From: Pseudomonas veronii
GTDB taxonomy: Bacteria; Pseudomonadota; Gammaproteobacteria; Pseudomonadales; Pseudomonadaceae
Direction: 5' to 3'
DNA: 38,798 bases
Assembly: GCF_001439695.1 (NCBI RefSeq)
Contig: NZ_JYLL01000047.1
Location: 1-38,798 of the forward strand
This document shows positions 33,703-38,798 of this stretch, piece after piece. A program made the translations under genes and the position numbers. Each line of letters begins with the position of its first letter. Position 1 is the stretch's first letter. Under the pieces are notes generated by a model. That model worked only from the letters and a program-made list of their open reading frames with translations, ran no database searches and was not told where the DNA came from.

Positions 33703-34002
33703 TCAGCCTTTGAGACAGGTGCTCATGAACGTCTTGCGCGCATCGCCGGTCAGCGCCTTGGTTTTCGCCGACGCATTGCAATCTTTCATCTTCTGCTGCT
33801 GCGGGGTCAGCGTCTTCGCATCATTGGCGGCGGGCGCCGACAGGCAGGTTTTCATGAACGCTTTGCGCTCGTCGCCTTTGAGCGTCTTGGTGGTGGCCTC
33901 GGCATTGCAGGTGGTCATTTTATTTTGCTGGGCGGTAGCGGCAAAGCCTTGGGAACACAGCAGCAGGCCCATCATCAACAACGGAATTCGCAGCATCTTC
34001 AT
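33703..34002 (-). CDS. psiF: PsiF repeat protein
   Basis: A 99-residue secreted protein: a signal peptide (residues 1-21) and two PsiF repeats with cysteine pairs C32/C53 and C75/C96, each spaced 21 residues apart (TTCNAEATTKTLKGDERKAF and KDCNASAKTKALTGDARKTF). PsiF is phosphate-starvation-inducible in E. coli; its function is unknown. GGGAG lies about 9 bases before the start. No Pho box could be identified by eye. Confidence 0.9.
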   Translation of the reverse strand: MKMLRIPLLMMGLLLCSQGFAATAQQNKMTTCNAEATTKTLKGDERKAFMKTCLSAPAANDAKTLTPQQQKMKDCNASAKTKALTGDARKTFMSTCLKG

Positions 34003-34146
34003 GGAGTTTTCTCCCTGTTACCGCGCCGGAGGGCGCGGCCTACGGAGGAGTGTAGCCAAACCTTGTAACATCTTCACCGACTACGGATGTTCGCCCGTCG
34101 GTACTGCGCCATACTCCCGTCTCACCAACACCTTGGGTTGTTTTCA

Positions 34147-35034
34147 ATGCAATACGCGTATCCCCTGCTGGCCATTTTCATCTGGGCCGGCAACACCGTG
34201 GTCAACAAACTGGCCGTGGGTTCGATCTTCCCCGCTGAAATCGGCTTCTACCGCTGGTTGCTCGCGGCGCTGCTGTTTACCCCGTTCATGCTCAAGCCGG
34301 TGATTGCCCAGTGGCCGATCATCCGCCCGAACCTGGGCAAGATTTTTATCCTCGGCGTGCTGGGCATGGCGGTGTATCAAAGCCTGGCCTATTACGCCGC
34401 GTCGCTGACCAGCGCCACCAACATGGGCATCATCCTGTCGCTGATGCCATTGATGGCGTTGACGGCGGCGATCATCAGCCTCGGCCAACGCCTGACCTTC
34501 GGCGCGCTGAGCGGCGCGGTGCTGTCGTTCGCTGGCGTGGCGGTGGTGGTGTCGTCCGGTAGCCTGGGCACGCTGCTGCAACACGGGGTCAACCTGGGCG
34601 ACGCGATGATGCTGGTCGCCACCCTGGCCTACGCGGTCTACAGTACCCTGCTGAAAAAATGGCAGCTGCGCCTGCCGCCGTTGGTGTTGCTGTATCTGCA
34701 GGTGCTGGTGGCCGTGGTGGTGCTGTTTCCGCTGTTTCTGTACTCGGCAAAAGCCGGGTTGGGCTGGGCGAATATTCCGTTGGTGCTGTACGCCTGCCTG
34801 TTGGCCTCGATGCTCGCACCATTGGCCTGGATGCACTCGGTGAAAACCCTGGGGCCGAGCCGCACCACGTTGTTTTTCAACCTGCTGCCGCTGATTACCG
34901 CGCTGATCGCGGCGCTGGTATTGAAGGAAGCGTTGGCGCTGTATCACCTGGTGGGCGGGCTGCTGACGTTGGGCGGGGTGATTTTGTCGGAGCGCTGGAC
35001 TACGCCAGTCGGGCGTAAGCTGGGCGTTGCCTGA
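34147..35034 (+). CDS. EamA/DMT-family transporter
   Basis: A 295-residue protein with ten hydrophobic helices in two EamA repeats, beginning YPLLAIFIWAGNTVVNKLA. Repeat 1 contains SLAYYAASLTSATNMGIILS. Repeat 2 contains LGPSRTTLFFNLLPLITALI and VGGLLTLGGVILSER, the usual DMT endings. The substrate (metabolite or amino acid export) cannot be told. ATG 34147 is used because homologues start there; the longer frame from 34087 has no better ribosome binding site. Confidence 0.88.
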   Translation: MQYAYPLLAIFIWAGNTVVNKLAVGSIFPAEIGFYRWLLAALLFTPFMLKPVIAQWPIIRPNLGKIFILGVLGMAVYQSLAYYAASLTSATNMGIILSLMPLMALTAAIISLGQRLTFGALSGAVLSFAGVAVVVSSGSLGTLLQHGVNLGDAMMLVATLAYAVYSTLLKKWQLRLPPLVLLYLQVLVAVVVLFPLFLYSAKAGLGWANIPLVLYACLLASMLAPLAWMHSVKTLGPSRTTLFFNLLPLITALIAALVLKEALALYHLVGGLLTLGGVILSERWTTPVGRKLGVA

Positions 35035-35040
35035 GCTATC

Positions 35041-35124
35041 GCTATCGGGGGCAAGCCCCCTCCCACAGTGGACCGCGTTCGCCCTGGCGCCTCGGTCAAC
35101 TGTGGGAGGGGGCTTGCCCCCGAT
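35041..35124. repeat. Inverted REP pair (BIME) between eamA-type gene and lipase
   Basis: The inverted copy is at 35041-35067 (CTATCGGGGGCAAGCCCCCT then CCCACA) and the forward copy at 35101-35124. The centre is about 33 bases. It lies between convergent genes. Confidence 0.88.
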
Positions 35125-35146
35125 GAACGAAAACGCGGTGCATCTG

Positions 35147-36037
35147 CTACACCCCAGCCGCCTTGAGCCTCTGCGCATGCTCGACGAACAAGCGTATCGG
35201 CTCCGCGCCTTTGCCCACCAGCCCCAGCGACTGGTTGACGATATCGAAATGGTCGAGGGCGTAGTCATCGCCGATCACCGTCCCCAGGTGTGAGCTGTAG
35301 CGCCCGACCATGCCATCGCACTGGCCTTTCTCGCGCACGAAGCTGCGGGCGAACAAGCGGCAACTGCGATTCGTGCCATCGAGCAGGTTGCGCCCGCGAT
35401 CGGTCTTACCCGGCTGCAAGGTGCCGGACCATGAGTAATAGCGCACGCCATTGACCTCTGCGGCGCCCTGCCCGCCCCATGTCGGCGGCAATCCCTGGGG
35501 ATACTCACGATTGAACACCGCCACGCCGGCGCTGGTCAGCGACTGGTGCGAGGCATGCAGGTCGGCCTTGAAGCGCGGGCCTCGGTAGCCGGTCTCCAGC
35601 AGGCTCATGACGGCGGCGACCAGATGAAACAGCGCGCTGACCATCCGGCCTTTGACGCTGCCCCGGGGGTAATGGGTGTGGAAATAATCCGCCAGCTCCG
35701 AACCGTGGTTGGGGCCGGCCACCGACGTCACCGAGGCGATCCACTGCGGACATTTGGCCGCGGCATAGCGCGCAGTGAGCGAACCCTGGCTGTGGCCGAT
35801 CAGGTTGACCTTGTCGGCACCGGTTTCGCGGCGAATCCGCTCGACTTGCGCGAGCAACTGCTCGCCACGCACCTCGCTGGAATCGAGCGGCGCCACCTGC
35901 ACCGCAAACACCTGCGCCCCGCCGGCCCGCAACGCCGGGACGATGCCGTACCAGTAAGGAAACAATCCCAGGCGCACAAACCCCAGCATGCCCGGCACCA
36001 GCACCAAGGGGTAACGCGTGGCTAACGACTGCGACAT
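35147..36037 (-). CDS. Triacylglycerol lipase, alpha/beta hydrolase
   Basis: A 296-residue lipase of the Pseudomonas family I type. The nucleophile elbow GHSQG is at 81-85 (Ser83). The Asp is likely in CDGMVG, and the His in the LDHFDIVNQ stretch near residue 265. The N-terminal YPLVLVPGMLGF is the oxyanion strand, where many family lipases have HG rather than PG. No signal peptide is seen, so secretion through the usual Sec/Lif route is unlikely; it may be cytoplasmic or exported differently. ATG 36037 has AAGGA about 9 bases upstream. Confidence 0.88.
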   Translation of the reverse strand: MSQSLATRYPLVLVPGMLGFVRLGLFPYWYGIVPALRAGGAQVFAVQVAPLDSSEVRGEQLLAQVERIRRETGADKVNLIGHSQGSLTARYAAAKCPQWIASVTSVAGPNHGSELADYFHTHYPRGSVKGRMVSALFHLVAAVMSLLETGYRGPRFKADLHASHQSLTSAGVAVFNREYPQGLPPTWGGQGAAEVNGVRYYSWSGTLQPGKTDRGRNLLDGTNRSCRLFARSFVREKGQCDGMVGRYSSHLGTVIGDDYALDHFDIVNQSLGLVGKGAEPIRLFVEHAQRLKAAGV

Positions 36038-36213
36038 GAAGCGAACGTCCTTGATCAAGAAAGGATGAGCGCAGGCTAACCCAATCCGGCGACGGGCTGA
36101 TGACATCTGCCGGCAAATCCAATAAAACTTTTTGCCCCGCCCACGACTCACAACTTGGAACGATCACGCCGACAGAGCGTGGCGTAAAACCGGATTAGCC
36201 CCAGGAGGTTGAG

Positions 36214-36744
36214 ATGACTGCAGCAAACCTGACTGACGTTGCGACCCTGCGCCAACGCGCCCGCCAGAACGTCGAAAACGGCGCCGTGACCGAAGGCTAC
36301 AACGCCGACCGCGAAGAGATCATTCGCCTGCTCAATGCCTCGCTGGCCACCGAACTGGTCTGCGTGCTGCGCTACAAGCGTCACTACTTCATGGCCAGCG
36401 GCGTGAAGGCGCAGATCGCCGCTGCAGAATTCCTCGAACATGCGACCCAGGAAGCCGAACACGCCGACAAACTCGCCGAACGTATCGTGCAGTTGGGCGG
36501 CGAGCCGGAATTCAACCCGGACCTGCTATCGAAGAACGCCCATGCGCAATACGTGGCCGGCAACAATTTGAAGGAAATGGTCTACGAAGACCTCGTCGCC
36601 GAGCGGATTGCGGTCGACAGCTACCGTGGAATCATCCAGTACATCGGTGACAAAGACCCGACCACCCGCCGCCTGTTCGAAGAAATCCTGGCTCAGGAAG
36701 AAGAGCATGCGGATGACATGGCGGACATTCTCGAAAGTCTGTAA
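36214..36744 (+). CDS. Bacterioferritin-family ferritin-like protein
   Basis: A 176-residue four-helix ferritin. Di-iron ligands fit E47, E80 with H83 (ExxH), E130, and E162 with H165 (ExxH). The heme-binding methionine of classical Bfr is not obvious, so it may be a heme-free member, like the PA4880 type. It would store or detoxify iron in the cytoplasm. A strong AGGAGG sits about 5 bases before the ATG. The stop is followed closely by a terminator. Confidence 0.9.
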   Translation: MTAANLTDVATLRQRARQNVENGAVTEGYNADREEIIRLLNASLATELVCVLRYKRHYFMASGVKAQIAAAEFLEHATQEAEHADKLAERIVQLGGEPEFNPDLLSKNAHAQYVAGNNLKEMVYEDLVAERIAVDSYRGIIQYIGDKDPTTRRLFEEILAQEEEHADDMADILESL

Positions 36745-36758
36745 ATGACTGCGCGTCT

Positions 36759-36794
36759 AAAAAGGGGGAAGCGGATTAGACCGCTTCCCCTTTT
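36759..36794. terminator. Bidirectional rho-independent terminator
   Basis: AAAAGGGGGAAGCGG pairs with CCGCTTCCCCTTTT around ATTAGA. The A-run and T-run make it work in both directions. It ends the bacterioferritin transcript on the plus strand and the small peptide gene on the minus strand. Confidence 0.9.
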
Positions 36795-36799
36795 GACCG

Positions 36800-36865
36800 T
36801 CAGTTCGTCAGAAACCATGACAGGGCCATCCCCGCGAGCAGGTAGGGAACGACTATTCCTGACAT
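36800..36865 (-). CDS. 21-residue hydrophobic peptide gene
   Basis: A short frame (ATG 36865, stop 36800-36802) encodes a peptide that is almost a single transmembrane helix: VVPYLLAGMALSWFL in the centre, ending in TN. A strong GGAGGG lies 7 bases before the ATG, and a bidirectional terminator follows 6 bases after the stop, so the gene has complete signals. The last residues GMALSWFLTN match GMALSWLLTT at the end of the 118-residue protein at 38048-38404. The DNA matches too, including GACCGTCA around the stop. A 7-codon frame (36885-36862) overlaps its start (TGATG). The function is unknown. Confidence 0.6.
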   Translation of the reverse strand: MSGIVVPYLLAGMALSWFLTN

Positions 36866-36927
36866 CAGCGTCCCTCCTTCAGCAGCATCGTCGCGTATTC
36901 CTGAGCGGGAGTGATGGGACTGACACA

Positions 36928-36969
36928 CGTATAGCTATAAGATACACGCGTGTAGACATTAGCTATACG
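36928..36969. promoter_or_regulatory. 42-bp nested perfect palindrome
   Basis: The outer arms CGTATAGCTA (36928-36937) and TAGCTATACG (36960-36969) are exact inverted copies. Centred between them, with 5-base spacers on both sides, is the perfect 12-mer TACACGCGTGTA (36943-36954). The site lies 63 bases upstream of the 21-residue peptide gene and about 205 bases upstream of the antitoxin gene. It is probably an operator with three symmetric contacts. The region 36970-37174 shows nothing else certain. Confidence 0.55.
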
Positions 36970-37174
36970 GCGCGGTAGCATGCTCCCTGAGGCCACCATC
37001 ATGGCCTCAACTATCAAACGTTAGATCTCCCAAACGACAGATCACATTAAGCGAATCACTGAGACATCTCAAAGGTATCCCCCCCATGCAAAACACTAAG
37101 CAGAAGTTTGACGCACTAACGCGATAAGGAGGCCTCCACGCAAAAACGTAACCATTCCAAGGTGGGACAGAAAC

Positions 37175-37468
37175 ATGACTGCAATCATTGAAAGCGTTGA
37201 AAAATCCAAGCCCGTTCCAATCAACATGAGAGCGGACGAAAAAAAACGGAACCTGATCGATTTGGCAGCGGCAATGTCCGGTCGCGATCGAACCAGCTTT
37301 ATCTTGGAGGCTGCTTGTCAAAAAGCAGAAGAGGTCATCCTGGAAAAGCGCCTGTTCCTTCTCGACGACGTTGCATTTGACGCATTTGAACAGGCCATGG
37401 ACGCCAACCCGATCCGAGGTAACAAGTGCCTACAACAACTTCTAGAAAGACCCAAACGGTGGAGCTAA
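37175..37468 (+). CDS. TacA-like antitoxin (DUF1778)
   Basis: A 97-residue DUF1778 protein. The N-terminal ribbon-helix-helix is PVPINMRADEKKRNLIDLAA, with the helix continuing AMSGRDRTSFILEAACQKAE. The C-terminal part (LFLLDDVAFDAFEQAMDANP) is the toxin-neutralising region. It should bind DNA as a dimer and repress the pair. The ribosome binding site is AGGTGGG, about 8 bases upstream. It overlaps the toxin gene by 43 bases. Confidence 0.92.
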   Translation: MTAIIESVEKSKPVPINMRADEKKRNLIDLAAAMSGRDRTSFILEAACQKAEEVILEKRLFLLDDVAFDAFEQAMDANPIRGNKCLQQLLERPKRWS

Positions 37469-37947
37469 AAGCCCCAGAAAGGCTGAACGATGAACACTCC
37501 CTGGATCAGTTCGATTCGGGTGAACAGTCGATCAACGATTACCTGCACAGGCAGGCGCGTAAGGCTCAAGCGGCCAAACAGGCCGTTGTTTACGTCGTCT
37601 GTCGCAAGGACACCGCTATCGTCATGGGTTACTACACCCTGTCGAGCGGTTCCATCGCACGCGAGAGCGTCGTTCCGAAAAGCCATCAACGCAACTCACC
37701 TAGCGTGCATCCAGTGACACTGCTGGGGCGCATGGGGATTACTCAAGAAGCTCAAGGCCAGGGTTATGCCATCGACCTGCTGCAGGATGCAGTTGAACGG
37801 GCAATCAGCGCCTCCAATACGATTGGGTCGAGCGCAATGATTGTTCACCCGCTGAACGAACGCCTGTCGAGTTTCTATACCAAGTACGCAGGATTTATAC
37901 CGTGTCCGGGACTTTCGCCGATTACGTTGATGTTGCCGCTTCGGTAG
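37426..37947 (+). CDS. TacT-like GNAT acetyltransferase toxin
   Basis: A 173-residue GNAT toxin. It has APERLNDEHSLDQFDSGEQS near the start, the strand VVYVVCRKDTAIVMGYYTLS, the acetyl-CoA loop QGQGYA (110-115) and SSFYTKYAGFIPC, where Y151 is the likely catalytic tyrosine. TacT-type enzymes acetylate the amino acid on charged tRNA and stop translation. GTG 37426 is used because GAGG lies 6 bases upstream; a second GTG at 37459 would give a product 11 residues shorter. A hairpin follows the gene. Confidence 0.92.
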   Translation: MPTTTSRKTQTVELKAPERLNDEHSLDQFDSGEQSINDYLHRQARKAQAAKQAVVYVVCRKDTAIVMGYYTLSSGSIARESVVPKSHQRNSPSVHPVTLLGRMGITQEAQGQGYAIDLLQDAVERAISASNTIGSSAMIVHPLNERLSSFYTKYAGFIPCPGLSPITLMLPLR

Positions 37948-37967
37948 CCCCGTCCGACGTAACGCCA

Positions 37968-37997
37968 AACCCGCTATAGCTCTCGCGATAGCGGGTT
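37968..37997 (+). terminator. Hairpin after the TacT-like gene
   Basis: AACCCGCTAT pairs perfectly with ATAGCGGGTT around AGCTCTCGCG. Only a short ATT follows, so termination may be partial. Confidence 0.55.
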
Positions 37998-38047
37998 ATT
38001 GTGGGGGGCAGGTTAGCCAACTTCCTCTTTTTTTCCTGATATGACCG

Positions 38048-38404
38048 TCAGGTAGTCAGTAGCCATGACAGGGCCATTCCAGTGATGGAAAACAGTGTGA
38101 GCAGGAAGGGCATGACCATCCAGAGTTTGAGTCTTATGGGAATAGCTTTCACATCTTCAACGAGTACTAAACGTCTCCATTGAAAAGCCGCGGGCATAAG
38201 AATAACAAGGGCGACAGCGAAGAGTCTCTTCATCCTCCCCTCAAACAATCCGGCTTTGAACATGTGCTTGAACATCACTATAAATGTGCTGAACCGCAAA
38301 TAGCTCTCGGCCTCTTCCAGCTTTGTATACATAGAATAAAAAGATATAGGGAAACTCAGCATCATAATAACCCCCGAGACTATCCCCATGGACTCAAGCG
38401 TCAT
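38048..38404 (-). CDS. Unrecognised 118-residue membrane protein
   Basis: I do not recognise the family. Three hydrophobic segments are visible, at about residues 6-26, 59-76 and 94-117, with a charged loop rich in K and E between the first two. The C-terminal GMALSWLLTT is shared with the 21-residue peptide at 36800-36865. ATG 38404 overlaps the stop of a 38-codon gene (ATGA), so translation is probably coupled to it. Base composition is lower in GC than the housekeeping genes, suggesting acquired DNA. Confidence 0.65.
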   Translation of the reverse strand: MTLESMGIVSGVIMMLSFPISFYSMYTKLEEAESYLRFSTFIVMFKHMFKAGLFEGRMKRLFAVALVILMPAAFQWRRLVLVEDVKAIPIRLKLWMVMPFLLTLFSITGMALSWLLTT

Positions 38405-38517
38405 TGCCCACTCCCTGAAACTTTGTAAAGGAGGGAGCCTATTTGCTCACCGGTGTGGCTACCTAAAGCGCCCACGGCTACGCCCTTTATGGCGATAAAC
38501 ACATAAGGCTCCTGCAT
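38401..38517 (-). CDS. 38-residue small protein upstream of the membrane gene
   Basis: ATG 38517 has GGAGG 8 bases upstream and runs 38 codons to a TGA that overlaps the next ATG. The peptide begins MQEPYVFIAIKGVAVGALG, a weakly hydrophobic, glycine-rich stretch, and continues SHTGEQIGSLLYKVSGSGQ. The arrangement (good ribosome binding site, ATGA overlap) supports a real gene pair with 38048-38404. The function is unknown. Confidence 0.55.
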   Translation of the reverse strand: MQEPYVFIAIKGVAVGALGSHTGEQIGSLLYKVSGSGQ

Positions 38518-38650
38518 CGCGTCCACCTCCAAGTGACTGTGACCGCCGACTATAAGAAGGCGCCGCAGGAGGTATAAGGGGAATCAGGGGCGGATTTACT
38601 GTTTCAGAAATGAACTACGCAAGACCAAGAGCACACTTACAGCACTGACA

Positions 38651-38672
38651 TAAAAAAGGCGCCCCTAGGGGC
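38651..38672 (-). terminator. Terminator or end hairpin beyond the IS4-type transposase
   Basis: The palindrome GCCCCTAGGGGC (38661-38672) is followed on the minus strand by GCC and a T-run (complement of the A-run at 38652-38657). It would stop transcription leaving the transposase gene and shield the small gene pair at 38048-38517. Confidence 0.65.
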
Positions 38673-38674
38673 TA

Positions 38675-38701
38675 ATGCCAGTCAGTTAAGCTGACTGGCA
38701 T
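38675..38701. repeat. Perfect hairpin at the 3' end of the IS4-type transposase gene
   Basis: ATGCCAGTCAG (38675-38685) pairs with CTGACTGGCAT (38691-38701) around TTAAG. It overlaps the transposase stop codon. It may be part of the IS terminus or a second terminator. Confidence 0.6.
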
Positions 38702-38798
38702 TTTTATTTCTGATCGGATACTTCGGTGATTTCAGCCGAATCGCCCGAGGATAAACGCGCTCCTCACGTCGATGCGGCAGCACGTAGTGCGGCGCTGA
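38682..38798 (-). CDS. IS4-type transposase, C-terminal end (cut by the window end)
   Basis: An open frame enters from the right edge and ends in TGA at 38682-38684 after 38 codons. It reads PHYVLPHRREERVYPRAIRL followed by KSPKYPIRNKNASQLN. The 'VYPR-VK-----YP-R-KNA-QLN' pattern is the C-terminus of many IS4-family transposases in Pseudomonas. The DDE core is outside the window. The family is named from this tail only. Confidence 0.65.
   Translation of the reverse strand, partial: SAPHYVLPHRREERVYPRAIRLKSPKYPIRNKNASQLN

Noticed and set aside
36745..36978. A 77-codon plus-strand frame after bacterioferritin
   Set aside because: It runs through a strong terminator and the 42-bp palindrome and has no ribosome binding site of its own.

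Overview
The window looks like chromosome from the Pseudomonas fluorescens group. The evidence is high-GC coding sequence, the characteristic short palindromic repeats (GTGGGAGGGGGCTTGCCCCCGAT type and GTAGGAGCGAGCTTGCTCGC type), an aerobic-type cob gene set, a urt-ure urea block with GNAT genes inside the urease operon, and a PA4880-like bacterioferritin. The two ends of the window are the tails of two different insertion sequences: IS481-type at the left edge and IS4-type at the right edge. No rRNA, tRNA or CRISPR array was seen.

Layout. 1-400: tail of an IS481-type transposase whose end abuts a REP fragment. 398-1770: a MarC-type membrane protein convergent with an unrecognised gene. 2008-8307: cobalamin (corrin ring) genes in two divergent operons, cobG-H-I-J on the minus strand and cobL-K on the plus strand. 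8664-9259: a RelE/HigA-type toxin-antitoxin pair. 9356-14396: a copper island with two DUF2946 proteins around a PCu(A)C chaperone, an OprC-like TonB receptor and a PepSY membrane protein. 14472-19079: one 4.6-kb gene for a 1535-residue protein built of seven diverged repeats. 19556-29719: urea uptake (urtABCDE) and urease (ureD, ureA, two GNAT acetyltransferases, ureB, ureC), led by a well-formed sigma-54 promoter. 29874-32375: divergent chaperone genes cbpA and a YegD-like Hsp70. 32516-36744: AI-2E-type permease, PsiF, EamA exporter, lipase and bacterioferritin. 36745-38798: an accessory stretch with a 21-residue membrane peptide gene, a 42-bp nested palindrome, a TacAT-type toxin-antitoxin pair, a small two-gene membrane protein unit and the IS4 transposase tail.

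How the genes work together. The urea genes form a nitrogen-scavenging unit: UrtA binds urea, UrtBC and UrtDE move it in, and UreABC hydrolyses it to ammonia. UreD is present but ureEFG are not in this window. Transcription from the sigma-54 site would tie the unit to nitrogen limitation. Four REP pairs sit between the genes of this unit. The copper island would take copper through the outer membrane (OprC-like), carry it in the periplasm (PCuAC) and probably reduce or move it at the inner membrane (PepSY). The cob genes cover the middle of aerobic corrin synthesis; cobM, cobN and the C1-methylation/deacylation genes are not here.

The strongest candidates for something undescribed are the seven-repeat protein, which has a JAMM-like metal site apparently kept only in its first unit and alternating A/B repeat types, and the 36.8-38.5 kb accessory stretch with its tiny membrane peptide, nested palindrome and related small membrane gene pair. 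All family names come from reading the translations, without database searches.
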